From: Pandoraea aquatica
GTDB lineage: Bacteria > Pseudomonadota > Gammaproteobacteria > Burkholderiales > Burkholderiaceae
Direction of reading: 5' to 3'
Assembly: GCF_902459565.1 (NCBI RefSeq)
Contig: NZ_CABPSN010000010.1
Coordinates: 1-64,000, forward strand
DNA length: 64,000 nt
Shown: positions 1 through 8,723 of the stretch, piece by piece
How positions within the stretch are numbered: position 1 is the first letter of the stretch
Layout of the letters: every line of letters begins with the position of its first letter
Position numbers and translations under genes: made by a program
Notes under the pieces: generated by a model
What the model saw: only the letters and a program-made list of their open reading frames with translations
What the model was told of the DNA's origin: nothing
The model's database searches: none

Positions 1-407
1 ACCTCATCCAACGCCAACAACGGGTGATGCCACACACCCTTCGCATAGTTCACACCCTGCCATCCATCCGACACGAATGCGCGCATCTCGCTCACGTCCA
101 ACTCGCCCGCCGGTGCTACCACCACCAGGTACGGCGTCGTCTTCAACGGGATGAACGCCTGACTGCCCAACGGGTGACGCTCCAACATCTTCACCTCGTA
201 CGGCAACTGACGCGGCTGACCACGGAAGACGTTCACCAACGTGCGCCCACCCTCCGGGCCCAGATCCACCGTCGCCAAATCATGGAATCGCTCGGTCGTC
301 CCGCCGTTGATCGCGAAATGCTTCGCCCCCTCCAACTCGATCACGTCGCCAAACGGCGCAAACGCCTCTCGCGTCAACCGCTCGATCTTCAACGTCGGTG
401 CTGCCAT
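1..407 (-). CDS. allA: Ureidoglycolate lyase, C-terminally cut by window edge
   Basis: Translating the minus strand from the ATG at 407 gives a start [20 protein letters not shown] followed by a GDVIE segment and, further on, a [20 protein letters not shown]-type stretch; both are typical of AllA ureidoglycolate lyase, which splits ureidoglycolate into glyoxylate and urea at the end of allantoin breakdown. About 135 residues are visible of the usual 165-175; the rest lies left of base 1. An AAAGGAG ribosome site lies 6-7 bases before the ATG. The upstream allantoicase stop and this start are one base apart, so the two are almost certainly co-translated, and allantoicase makes the substrate of this enzyme. 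Confidence 0.93.
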   Translation of the reverse strand, partial: MAAPTLKIERLTREAFAPFGDVIELEGAKHFAINGGTTERFHDLATVDLGPEGGRTLVNVFRGQPRQLPYEVKMLERHPLGSQAFIPLKTTPYLVVVAPAGELDVSEMRAFVSDGWQGVNYAKGVWHHPLLALDE

Positions 408-408
408 G

Positions 409-1434
409 TCACGCTCCTTTCTTTTCACTCAACCGGCCCCACAGACGCAGACGCGATACGCCACCGTCCGGAATGATGTTGAAGCGGATGTGCGTGATCG
501 CCCCCAACTTCTGTACCTGCTCGTCGTAGTAGAACTGCTTGTCCATCGCCAACTTCTGCTCCGGCAACAACACCGGCCAGAACATCGATTGCGTAATCAG
601 CGACTGTTCGGTGCCGCCCGTGACGTACGCCGCCTGAATGGAGCAGCGGTCGGGGAAGTTGCCCTTGAAGTGCGCCGTGTCGACTTCGATCTTGCCAATC
701 TCGCCCGGCTGCGCCAACGCAATAATCGCCCAGTCATTACCCGGCTCACGACGACGGCGCGTTTCCCATCCATCACCCATGTTCACACCACGGCCCGGCA
801 TCAACAGGTTCGACGCCAATCCGAAATGCTGGTTGTTTGCTGCGACCACGTAGCCGCCGTTTTCCATTGCGATGAGGTCGATCAACTCATCACGCGAACG
901 GCCCGCCCAGTCACTCTGCGGCAATCCGTACAGGCGCAGACGCGCCAGACCACCGTCCGGATACAGGTTCACGCGCACGTGCGTCGCTGCGCGCTGCTGC
1001 GTGATGGCATGGTAGTGGTGCGAGTTGCCCTGCAAGGTGGTCGACGGCAACAGTTCGAACCATTCGGCGGAATCGCTCGGTGCGCCATTCGGGCTGTAGC
1101 AGCCCTCAAGCGAAGCCGCAGGCGGGAAGTTGCCGGTGAAGTGGCTGGTGTCCAGATCGACGCCGAACAACACACCCGGTCGCGCCAGCTTGACGATGCA
1201 CCAGTCATAGCCGTTCACACGCTTGCGACGTGTCTCCCAACCGTCCATCCACTTGCCGTTCTCGTCGTACTTGCCCGGGATGAAGACAGCCGGCTCCGGG
1301 TTGAGCATGCGCTCTTTGGCCGCGAAGAATTCGTCGGTGGCGACGAGCGCTTCAGCACCCAGACGCGGGTCGGCCAAATTCACATAACGGCGCACGAAGT
1401 CCGGTGCGTTCGGGTCTTGGGGGACGAGGGCCAT
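409..1434 (-). CDS. alc: Allantoicase
   Basis: 341 residues. Allantoicase hydrolyses allantoate to ureidoglycolate and urea. The protein is a visible internal duplication: DGWETRRKR and DGWETRRRR each open a half, and each half ends in a near-identical block of the form ITHxRxNxxPDGG followed by RLRLYG or RLRLWG, which is the two-domain architecture of this family (usual length 330-360). It is cytosolic, with no signal peptide. GGAG lies about 12 bases before the start. It is followed after one base by allA, so both steps of allantoate use sit in one operon. Confidence 0.95.
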   Translation of the reverse strand: MALVPQDPNAPDFVRRYVNLADPRLGAEALVATDEFFAAKERMLNPEPAVFIPGKYDENGKWMDGWETRRKRVNGYDWCIVKLARPGVLFGVDLDTSHFTGNFPPAASLEGCYSPNGAPSDSAEWFELLPSTTLQGNSHHYHAITQQRAATHVRVNLYPDGGLARLRLYGLPQSDWAGRSRDELIDLIAMENGGYVVAANNQHFGLASNLLMPGRGVNMGDGWETRRRREPGNDWAIIALAQPGEIGKIEVDTAHFKGNFPDRCSIQAAYVTGGTEQSLITQSMFWPVLLPEQKLAMDKQFYYDEQVQKLGAITHIRFNIIPDGGVSRLRLWGRLSEKKGA

Positions 1435-1458
1435 GTTGCTATTAACTCCAGATGATGA

Positions 1459-1534
1459 TGCCGACGCGATAGTGCTGGGCGTCGGCAGAAAATGCTTGGT
1501 TGGTTTGAGGGCCGCAGCACTCGCTACGGCCCTC
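1459..1534 (-). terminator. Two hairpins downstream of dctA
   Basis: In the short gap between dctA (reading left) and allantoicase there are two perfect inverted repeats: a 9-bp stem at 1459-1467/1479-1487 and an 8-bp stem GAGGGCCG at 1507-1514/1527-1534. The second lies just past the dctA stop. Neither is followed by a long T-run on the minus strand, so termination strength is uncertain. Confidence 0.45.
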
Positions 1535-1545
1535 GTATGTCTTGC

Positions 1546-2871
1546 TCAGCGCGTCAGTGCAGCGTTCGCCGGTGCGGCTTCGATGCCGTCTTCAGACGTC
1601 GCAATCGGCTCGTACGGCAAGTCGCCATTGAGCACTCTGTGCGCTCTTGCGAAGTCGACGTCTTTTTCCCACGCGGCCACGACGAGGGTCGCCACGCAGT
1701 TGCCCAACAAGTTGGTGATGGCTCGGGCAATGCCCACGAACCAGTCGACCGGCAGAATCAGCACAAGGCCGATTACGGGGATGGCGGGAATGGCTGCCAG
1801 CGTCGCTGCCAGAATCACAATCGCCGAGCCCGGAATCCCATGCGCACCCTTCGACGTCAGCAGCGACACCAGTACCACCAGAATCAGGTCGTGCATGGAC
1901 AGCGGTGTGTTGGTCGCCTGCGCAATGAAGATCACCGCCAGCGTCAGGTAGATGGAGAAGCCGTCGAGGTTGAATGAGTATCCCGTCGGTACGACCAGAC
2001 CGACCGTCGATTTCTTGATGCCCATCCATTCGAGTTTGCGCATGATCGCCGGCAACACCGCATCGGACGACGCCGTGCCCAACACGATCGACAACTCTTC
2101 ACGGAAGTACTTGATGAACTTGAAGATGTTGAAGCCCGCAAGTCGCAACACGCCACCCAGCACCACCGTCACGAACACGAAGCAGCTCGCGTAGAACACC
2201 AGCACGAGCAAACCCAGTTGCTTGAGCGACGATGCGCCGTATTTGCCCGTCGTAAATGCCACCGCGCCCAGCACGCCCAGCGGCGCGAGCCGGATGATGA
2301 ACGCCATCACACGGAAGAAGACGTGGCTGAGATCTTCGATGAAACGCGCCACCGGACGGCCCCGCTCGCCCAACGCCGCCAACGCACAACCGAACATGAC
2401 GGAGAAGACGAGGATTTGCAGGATGTCGCCCTTGGCAAAGGCGTCGGTAATGGTGTCGGGGATGATCTTCAGCAAGAAGCCCGCCGTGTCTTTCAGGCTC
2501 TTGGCATGCTCGGTGTAAGCGGCCATCGAACCCGCATCCAGACTGCGGATGTCGATGTTCATGCCCGCACCCGGACGCGTCACCCACGCCAGCACCGCAC
2601 CAATGACCAGCGCGAAGGTGGTGATGATCTCGAAGTACAAGATGGCCTTGACGCCCACGCGGCCTACTTTACGCAAGTCGCCCGCACTCGCCATGCCGCT
2701 CACGACGACGCAGAAGACGATCGGGCCAATCACCATCTTGATCAGCTTCAGAAAGCCATCGCCCAACGGACGCAACGACTCTCCCAACTGCGGAAACCAG
2801 ATGCCTAACGCCACACCCACTATCAACGCAATAACGACTCGGCCAAACAACGAACGAAACAGCTTGGGCAT
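1546..2871 (-). CDS. dctA: C4-dicarboxylate:cation symporter DctA
   Basis: 441 residues, a typical length for DctA of the DAACS (SLC1-like) family, which imports succinate, fumarate and malate (and orotate) across the inner membrane. It begins MPKLFRSLFGRVVIALIVG, has eight or so hydrophobic segments, and carries the family's serine-rich hairpin region (GTASSDAVLPAIM) and the VVPTGYSFNLDG signature followed by LTSKGAHGIPGSA. A frame extending eight codons upstream exists, but AGAGGAG lies 7-8 bases before the ATG at 2871, so I chose that start. It stands alone; the nearest upstream gene is divergent. Confidence 0.96.
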   Translation of the reverse strand: MPKLFRSLFGRVVIALIVGVALGIWFPQLGESLRPLGDGFLKLIKMVIGPIVFCVVVSGMASAGDLRKVGRVGVKAILYFEIITTFALVIGAVLAWVTRPGAGMNIDIRSLDAGSMAAYTEHAKSLKDTAGFLLKIIPDTITDAFAKGDILQILVFSVMFGCALAALGERGRPVARFIEDLSHVFFRVMAFIIRLAPLGVLGAVAFTTGKYGASSLKQLGLLVLVFYASCFVFVTVVLGGVLRLAGFNIFKFIKYFREELSIVLGTASSDAVLPAIMRKLEWMGIKKSTVGLVVPTGYSFNLDGFSIYLTLAVIFIAQATNTPLSMHDLILVVLVSLLTSKGAHGIPGSAIVILAATLAAIPAIPVIGLVLILPVDWFVGIARAITNLLGNCVATLVVAAWEKDVDFARAHRVLNGDLPYEPIATSEDGIEAAPANAALTR

Positions 2872-3354
2872 GGTTTGTCTCCTCTGCCTGCGCAAATCAC
2901 TCTCTAGGATTTCGCAATCTCGATTTCAACGGCTTGAACGGACTGCTCTCGGGGGCTGATTCTTTACCGCTGTACGTCTCACTTCAGGTCACGCGCGGCG
3001 TCATCGTCGGCCGCCAACACCAGCTTTCATCAGTGTAAATCGACAAGTCATACCGGTCTGACCAGTGGTGTTATGGAGAATATTAGAAAACCAATATAGT
3101 GAGGTCAAGGACTGTCGTTTGAGGGGATTCCCTAGGGCGAAGGCATGCGACTGCGTTAGCCGGTGCGTGTAGGGGGAATCGCTCGTCGTCGCTCGTAAGT
3201 CGTTGGTTTTACTGGTCGAATCGGGCGAAATTTGTGTGAACTTCGCTTTCCGGCCTGCGGTCGCACTGGCATCTGGTGCTCAGTCTTGGCATCCGCCGCC
3301 GAGGACGACGGTCAGGGCGCACAGACCTCACTTCTGGCTCATCAGGGAGGCGAC
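2872..3354. promoter_or_regulatory. Divergent dctA / SDR control region
   Basis: 483 bases without a convincing gene. It must hold the promoters of dctA (leftward) and of the dehydrogenase-trehalase pair (rightward). The clearest element is the palindrome GGTCTGACC at 3055-3063 inside CCGGTCTGACCAG, which resembles the TGGT-N-ACCA type operators bound by FadR/GntR-family regulators; such a regulator is encoded at 5889-6650. No strong sigma-70 hexamer pair with good spacing was identified by eye. Confidence 0.4.
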
Positions 3355-4122
3355 ATGCGAATGAAGGACACGGTGGTACTCGTCACCGGCAGTGCTCAGG
3401 GGATCGGACGCGCTATCGCGATTCGTCTCGCCCAGGAGGGCGCTCGCATCGTGGTGGAAGACCGGCAGGACAATGCGATGGCCGAGCAGACGCTCGACTC
3501 GGTTCGCGCCGCCGGCAGCGACGGCTGTGTGATCGCGGGAGACGTCGGGCGCGTGGAGGATGACTACGCCGTCATCGAGCAGGCCGTCGCCAAAATGGGA
3601 CGCCTCGATGTGCTGGTCAATAACGCCGGTGTCGAACGGCGCGCCCCGTTTCTCGACGTGACGGAGGCCGATTACGACCTGGTCATGAACGTCAATCTCA
3701 AAGGGGCGTTCTTTCTCACGCAAGCCTTTGTGAAGCACTTGCGTGATACGCAGCGCGGCGGACGTATCGTGAACGTCAGCTCGGTGCACGAGGAGTTGCC
3801 GTTTCCTCACTTCACGAGCTATTGCGCGAGCAAGGGCGGCATGAAGATGATGATGCGTAATCTCGCCATCGAACTCGCGCCGCTCGGCATCACGGTGAAT
3901 AACGTCGCGCCCGGTGCTGTCGGCACCCCCATCAATCAGCAATTGCTCGCGAACAAGGCTCAGCTCGAAGCGCTGGTCGCAAACATTCCGCTCGGCCGCC
4001 TCGCGAACCCCAGCGAAGTGGCGAACGCCGTGCTGTTCCTCGCTTCGCCCGAAGCCAGCTATGTGACGGGCACGACGCTGTTCGTCGACGGCGGCCTGCT
4101 CTGGAACTACGCGGAGCAATAA
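3355..4122 (+). CDS. Short-chain dehydrogenase/reductase (glucose 1-dehydrogenase-like)
   Basis: 255 residues, classical SDR fold. Seen: the cofactor-binding [12 protein letters not shown] glycine motif near residue 12, NNAGVERR (NNAG motif), catalytic serine in NVSSVHE and the YCASK catalytic Tyr-Lys pair, then the PG segment after it ([11 protein letters not shown]) and the C-terminal [11 protein letters not shown] typical of glucose 1-dehydrogenase-like members. A longer frame begins at 3232, but AGGGAGG sits just before ATG 3355. The gene ends two bases before the trehalase start, so the two are co-transcribed; oxidation of a sugar or polyol is plausible but the substrate cannot be told from sequence. 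Confidence 0.9.
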   Translation: MRMKDTVVLVTGSAQGIGRAIAIRLAQEGARIVVEDRQDNAMAEQTLDSVRAAGSDGCVIAGDVGRVEDDYAVIEQAVAKMGRLDVLVNNAGVERRAPFLDVTEADYDLVMNVNLKGAFFLTQAFVKHLRDTQRGGRIVNVSSVHEELPFPHFTSYCASKGGMKMMMRNLAIELAPLGITVNNVAPGAVGTPINQQLLANKAQLEALVANIPLGRLANPSEVANAVLFLASPEASYVTGTTLFVDGGLLWNYAEQ

Positions 4123-4124
4123 CG

Positions 4125-5735
4125 ATGACCGACACCGCACAACGCACGCTCGCCATGGGCGGCATGACACCGGACGTTGCCCACTGCGCACCGTCTGACA
4201 TCCTCACGCCGGACGACCGCTATCAGGAGCTTTTCGTCGCCGTGCAAACGCAACGCATCTTTGCCGATAGCAAGACGTTCGTGGACTGCGCGCCCTCGCT
4301 CGCGCCCGAAGAGGTTCTCCGCCGCTATCGCGAAGACGCCGACAAACCCGGCTTCGATCTGTCGCGCTTCGTCGGGACTTATTTCACGCTGGAGCGCACG
4401 CCACCCAGCGAATATGTGTCCGATCCGGGGCAAGGCCTCGTCGAGCATATCGACGGCCTTTGGGATGTGCTCACGCGCACGCCGGAAGCGCATCCCGCCT
4501 ATAGCTCGCTGCTCCCGTTGCCGCGCGCGTATGTCGTGCCCGGCGGACGCTTTCACGAGCTCTATTATTGGGACTCCTATTTCACGATGCTCGGCCTCGC
4601 CAACAGTGGACGCCACGATCTGCTCGTGAGCATGGCCGACAATTTTTCCTTCCTCATCGATACGTACGGCCACATTCCGAACGGCAATCGTACTTACTAT
4701 CTGAGCCGCTCGCAGCCACCTATGTATGGCCTGATGGTGGAACTGTTCGAGTCGCATGGCGTGGCGCGCGCTATCCGTTATCTGCCGCATCTGCGCCGCG
4801 AATACGATTATTGGATGGACGGCGAAGCGTCGCTGCGGCCGGGCGAGGCTTATCGGCATCTCGTTCGTCTGCCCGACGGCTCACTCCTCAATCGCTATTG
4901 GGACGAGCGCGACACGCCGCGCGAAGAGGGGTATCTGGAAGATGTGACGACGGCACGCGATGCGCCGCAACGTCCTGCCGGTGAGGTGTACCGCGACCTG
5001 CGCGCAGGCGCGGCCTCGGGCTGGGACTTCAGCTCACGCTGGCTGGGCGACGCGAACGACCTGTCGTCGATTCGCACCACGTCGATTCTGCCCGTCGACC
5101 TGAACAGCTTTCTCTTCGCCACTGAGCGGCACATCGCCCGTCTCAGTGATGCGGCCGGGGATGTCGACGCGGCGCTGGCCTTTGCGAAGCGGGCGCAGGC
5201 GCGTCAGGACGCGATGACGCGGCATCTCTGGTCGGACGCCGACGGCGCGTTTGTCGACTACGACTGGCAACTCGGCGAGCAACGGACGCAATTGTCGGCG
5301 GCGATTGCCGCACCCCTGTTCTCGGGCCTCGCCACGCGCGAACAGGCGCACCGCTCGGCGGTCGCGATGGCCGAGCGTCTGCTGGCGGCAGGCGGGTTGC
5401 GAACGACGGAGACGTCGAGCCTTCAACAATGGGACCCGCCCAACGGTTGGGCACCGCTCCAGTGGATTGCCATTCACGGCTTGCGTAAGTACGGAGAGAA
5501 CCGGCTCGCAGGGGACATTGCCCATCGCTGGCTCTCGACCGTCGGCTCGCTCTACGCGCGCGAGAGCAAACTCGTCGAAAAGTACTCGCTGCACACGAGC
5601 GACGCCATGAGCGCCAGCGGCGGTGGTGGCGGCGAGTACCCGCTTCAGGATGGCTTCGGCTGGACGAACGGTGTGGTGCGGCGTCTGCTCGGCGATCACC
5701 CGGAGCATCACGCCCATCAGGTGAAGGCAGCGTGA
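4125..5735 (+). CDS. treF: Alpha,alpha-trehalase, GH37, cytoplasmic type
   Basis: 536 residues. Hydrolyses trehalose to two glucose. Both family signatures are present: [14 protein letters not shown] at about residues 139-152 and [10 protein letters not shown] near 434-443, followed by the C-terminal glycine-rich [17 protein letters not shown] loop that covers the active site. There is no N-terminal signal peptide, unlike periplasmic TreA, so the enzyme probably acts in the cytoplasm; the symbol treF is assigned on that ground. It starts two bases after the dehydrogenase stop. Coupling of a trehalase to an SDR and a FadR-type regulator suggests a small sugar-use unit that feeds glucose to the dehydrogenase. 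Confidence 0.92.
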   Translation: MTDTAQRTLAMGGMTPDVAHCAPSDILTPDDRYQELFVAVQTQRIFADSKTFVDCAPSLAPEEVLRRYREDADKPGFDLSRFVGTYFTLERTPPSEYVSDPGQGLVEHIDGLWDVLTRTPEAHPAYSSLLPLPRAYVVPGGRFHELYYWDSYFTMLGLANSGRHDLLVSMADNFSFLIDTYGHIPNGNRTYYLSRSQPPMYGLMVELFESHGVARAIRYLPHLRREYDYWMDGEASLRPGEAYRHLVRLPDGSLLNRYWDERDTPREEGYLEDVTTARDAPQRPAGEVYRDLRAGAASGWDFSSRWLGDANDLSSIRTTSILPVDLNSFLFATERHIARLSDAAGDVDAALAFAKRAQARQDAMTRHLWSDADGAFVDYDWQLGEQRTQLSAAIAAPLFSGLATREQAHRSAVAMAERLLAAGGLRTTETSSLQQWDPPNGWAPLQWIAIHGLRKYGENRLAGDIAHRWLSTVGSLYARESKLVEKYSLHTSDAMSASGGGGGEYPLQDGFGWTNGVVRRLLGDHPEHHAHQVKAA

Positions 5736-5888
5736 ACCCATAGCGGGGCAGCACGCAGGGCAGGGATGACGCAAACCCGATGCCCCCGCCCGCCGGGCTT
5801 TCCCGACCGGTGGGGCTGTGTTGCCGTGGGGAGAAATTTGGCGTCGTACAATGCGTCATACGCTTACCCACACGCCTTGTGAGGACCC

Positions 5889-6650
5889 ATGAAGCATTCG
5901 GCGCATGCCGTAACCGACGCCGCCGTCGCCACGATCCGCGAGCGCATCGAACGTCAGGTCTATCCCGCCGGCGCGATGCTGCCCTCGCAACGTCAACTCG
6001 CCGAGGAACTGGCCATCAGCCGCGCCTCGCTGCGCGAAGCCCTCTCCACGCTCGAAGCGCTCGGCATGGTCGCGATCCGTCCCGGCAAAGGTGTCTATGT
6101 GAACGACGCCTCCGCCCGCATCGGCGTCGCCTGGCGCTTCGCCGACCAGATTTCGCTCGCCGACACTTATCAACTGCGCTACGCACTGGAAGGCTTCTCG
6201 GCCCGGCTCGCAGCGCACGCGGCCAGCACAAGCGAGATCGATTGGCTGACCGATAACGTCGAGTCGATGAAGGGCGCGCTGATCGAGGGCGACGTCGACA
6301 CCGCCGCGCAACTGGATTTCGCGTTCCATTTGCGCATCGTCGGCCTCGCAGGGAACGCCGCCATCGCCGATATCCTGCGCGGCAGCACGGAAATCGTCAT
6401 GGAAAGCCAGCGCCTGCCGTTTTATCAGCGAGAACTGGTGCTCTCCACCTATCATGAACATCTGGAGATCCTCGACGCATTGCGACGCCGCGACGGTGCT
6501 GCTGCAGGCGCTTCGATGGAGCGCCATATCGTGCTGGCGGCCCAGCGGGCCGGTATTCACTTCCCTATCCCCTCTGCGTATCCGTCGGCCGAAGGGGTTG
6601 CCTCCCGGGAGTCCGCAGAGCGTACTGGTGCATCACACGTTCAGCTTTGA
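5889..6650 (+). CDS. FadR-family (GntR) transcriptional regulator
   Basis: 253 residues. The N-terminal winged helix is clear: LPSQRQLAEELAISRASLRE followed by ALSTLEALGMVAIRPGKGVYV, the canonical GntR DNA-binding signature. The C-terminal half (about 85-230) is an all-helical FCD-type ligand domain with LRYALEGFSARLAA and the metal-site histidines in FHLRIVGLAGN and TYHEHLEILDAL, placing it in the FadR subgroup. It lies 153 bases after the trehalase in the same direction and may regulate that pair; the palindrome at 3055-3063 fits such a regulator. GAGGACCC precedes the ATG. The carA promoter overlaps its stop codon. Confidence 0.9.
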   Translation: MKHSAHAVTDAAVATIRERIERQVYPAGAMLPSQRQLAEELAISRASLREALSTLEALGMVAIRPGKGVYVNDASARIGVAWRFADQISLADTYQLRYALEGFSARLAAHAASTSEIDWLTDNVESMKGALIEGDVDTAAQLDFAFHLRIVGLAGNAAIADILRGSTEIVMESQRLPFYQRELVLSTYHEHLEILDALRRRDGAAAGASMERHIVLAAQRAGIHFPIPSAYPSAEGVASRESAERTGASHVQL

Positions 6651-6674
6651 GAAGATCCGGATTTGCGCTATACT
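6647..6674 (+). promoter_or_regulatory. Predicted sigma-70 promoter of carA
   Basis: TTGAGA at 6647-6652 and TATACT at 6669-6674 with a 16-base spacer. The -35 box overlaps the stop codon of the upstream regulator gene. It implies a leader of about 165 bases before carA. Confidence 0.65.
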
Positions 6675-6811
6675 TTGAAGGTTTTAGTCATTTAACCCTC
6701 ACCCTAGCGCCTACCCGCCCGACATCTCGTCCGCCGCCCGAGCATCCGCTGTGCGCATATTCCGCGCAATTCCGGTGCCCGCGCTGATGTCATCGCTAGC
6801 GGACGGTGAGG

Positions 6812-6836
6812 CTGGCAGCAGGGGTGAACCCTCCAG
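6812..6836 (+). promoter_or_regulatory. Hairpin over the carA ribosome-binding site
   Basis: CTGG (6812-6815) pairs with CCAG (6833-6836) and AGGG (6820-6823) with CCCT (6829-6832), with a 4-base left bulge and a GTGAA loop. The CCAG arm runs into the AGGAG ribosome-binding sequence (6835-6839) of the GTG-started carA, so the fold would occlude translation initiation. Confidence 0.45.
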
Positions 6837-6845
6837 GAGTTTCCC

Positions 6846-7991
6846 GTGCTGCCGTCATTCTCACCCGCCATTCTCGCGCTCGCTGACGGCACGGTCTTTC
6901 GTGGGTACGCCATCGGCGCTGCCGGTCACACCATCGGTGAAGTGGTCTTCAATACGGCCATTACCGGCTATCAGGAAATCCTCACCGACCCCAGCTATGC
7001 GCGCCAGATCGTCACGCTGACGTATCCGCACATCGGCAACACGGGCGTCAACGGTGAAGACGTCGAAGCCACGAAAGTCCATGCCGCCGGCCTGATCATC
7101 AAGGATCTGCCGATCCTCGACTCGAATTTCCGCGCCAACAAGACGCTGTCGCAGTACCTGAAGGACGAAGGCGTGGTCGCCATCGCCGGCATCGACACGC
7201 GACGTCTGACCCGTATCCTGCGCGATAAGGGTGCCCAGAACGGCTGCATCCTCGCCGGCGAAGAAGCCGACGAAGCCAAGGCCATCGCCCTCGCACAATC
7301 GTTCCCCGGTCTCGCCGGCATGGACCTCGCCAAGGTCGTCTCCACCACGGAGCAGTACGCGTGGACGGAAACGGAATGGACGCTGGAAGAAGGCTACGGC
7401 GAACAAAAGGATCCGAAGTTCCACGTGGTCGCCCTCGACTACGGCGTCAAGCGCAACATCCTGCGCATGCTCGCCCAGCGCGGCTGCAAGGTCACGGTGC
7501 TGCCGGCCCAAAGCTCGGCCGACGACGTGTTCGCGCTGAACCCGGACGGTGTGTTCCTCTCGAACGGCCCCGGCGATCCGGAACCGTGTGACTACGCCAT
7601 CGCCGCGACCAAGACGTTCCTGGAACGCCGCTTCCCGACTTTCGGCATCTGCCTCGGCCACCAGATCATGGGGCTGGCCGTCGGCGCGAAGACGCTCAAG
7701 ATGAAGACCGGTCACCACGGTGCCAACCACCCGGTGAAGGATCTCGATACGGGCCGCGTCGTCATTACGTCGCAAAACCACGGTTTCGCCGTGGACGCGA
7801 ACAGCCTGCCGGCCAACGCGCGTGTCACGCACGTGTCGCTGTTCGACGGCACGCTGCAAGGCTTCGAACTGACGGACCGCCCGGCATTCTGCTTCCAGGG
7901 TCACCCGGAAGCGTCGCCCGGCCCGCACGACATCGGCTACCTGTTCGACCGCTTCGTGCAGTCGATGGCCGACGCCAAGCAGCCCGCGTAA
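6846..7991 (+). CDS. carA: Carbamoyl-phosphate synthase small subunit
   Basis: 381 residues, normal length. CarA is the glutamine amidotransferase subunit that hands ammonia to CarB for carbamoyl phosphate, the entry to pyrimidines and arginine. The N-terminal half has [14 protein letters not shown] and [21 protein letters not shown]; the class I amidotransferase half has the nucleophile cysteine in [11 protein letters not shown] (about residue 269) and the closing [12 protein letters not shown] with the His-Glu pair. The start is GTG at 6846, preceded by CCAGGAG. A LysE-type exporter separates it from carB. Confidence 0.97.
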   Translation: MLPSFSPAILALADGTVFRGYAIGAAGHTIGEVVFNTAITGYQEILTDPSYARQIVTLTYPHIGNTGVNGEDVEATKVHAAGLIIKDLPILDSNFRANKTLSQYLKDEGVVAIAGIDTRRLTRILRDKGAQNGCILAGEEADEAKAIALAQSFPGLAGMDLAKVVSTTEQYAWTETEWTLEEGYGEQKDPKFHVVALDYGVKRNILRMLAQRGCKVTVLPAQSSADDVFALNPDGVFLSNGPGDPEPCDYAIAATKTFLERRFPTFGICLGHQIMGLAVGAKTLKMKTGHHGANHPVKDLDTGRVVITSQNHGFAVDANSLPANARVTHVSLFDGTLQGFELTDRPAFCFQGHPEASPGPHDIGYLFDRFVQSMADAKQPA

Positions 7992-8024
7992 GCGACACAA
8001 GCAAGCGATAGGAAAACACGCACC

Positions 8025-8705
8025 ATGCTCGGAAACTCGATCGGCATCCTCAACCTCTGGACGTATCTCGCCGGGGTCGTGGTCGTCATTCTGCTGCCAG
8101 GGCCGAACTCGCTCTACGTGCTGGCCGTGGCCGCACAGCGCGGGGTTCGCCAGGGGTATGCGGCCGCTTGCGGCGTGTTTCTGGGCGACACGGTACTCAT
8201 GACGCTGGCAGCCGCTGGTGTGGCGTCGTTGCTGCACACGCAGCCGGCGCTGTTCTTCGTGGTGAAGTACCTCGGCGCGGCGTATCTCTGCTGGATGGGC
8301 CTGAACATGCTGCGCGGGGCAATCGCCAACGTGCGGGCGGCTCGGGCTAAATCGGATTCGATGGCGGACACGACAGTCGCCGCACCGAAACAGGTCGACG
8401 CCGATCACCCGTTCAAGCGCGCCCTGTTCATCAGTCTGCTGAATCCGAAAGCGATCCTGTTCTGCGTGTCGTTTTTCATCCAGTTCGTCGATCCGGGCTA
8501 CGCCTACCCGGCCGTGTCGTTTGCGGTGCTGGGCGTCATCGTACAGACCTGCAGTTTCCTGTATCTGAGCACGCTGATCCTGGCCGGTTACCGCCTGGCC
8601 GAGCACTTCCGGCGACGTCGCCGGTTGAGCGCCGGGGCAACCGGCGGCGTGGGCGCGTTGTTCGTCGGCTTCGGTGTGAAGCTCGCGACCGCGACGCTGA
8701 GTTAA
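8025..8705 (+). CDS. LysE/RhtB-family amino-acid exporter (LeuE-like)
   Basis: 226 residues with about six hydrophobic segments. The LysE-family hallmark LLPGPNSLYVLAVAAQRG lies near the end of the first membrane segment, and KRALFISLLNPKAILFCVSFF carries the second conserved NPKA motif. It is probably a proton-driven amino-acid exporter in the inner membrane; the closest named subfamily I recognise is LeuE (leucine efflux), but substrate is not determined by sequence. It starts 33 bases after carA and ends 18 bases before carB, so it is an operon member within the carbamoyl-phosphate synthase genes. Confidence 0.9.
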   Translation: MLGNSIGILNLWTYLAGVVVVILLPGPNSLYVLAVAAQRGVRQGYAAACGVFLGDTVLMTLAAAGVASLLHTQPALFFVVKYLGAAYLCWMGLNMLRGAIANVRAARAKSDSMADTTVAAPKQVDADHPFKRALFISLLNPKAILFCVSFFIQFVDPGYAYPAVSFAVLGVIVQTCSFLYLSTLILAGYRLAEHFRRRRRLSAGATGGVGALFVGFGVKLATATLS

Positions 8706-8723
8706 ATTTTTGTTGAGAACGTT

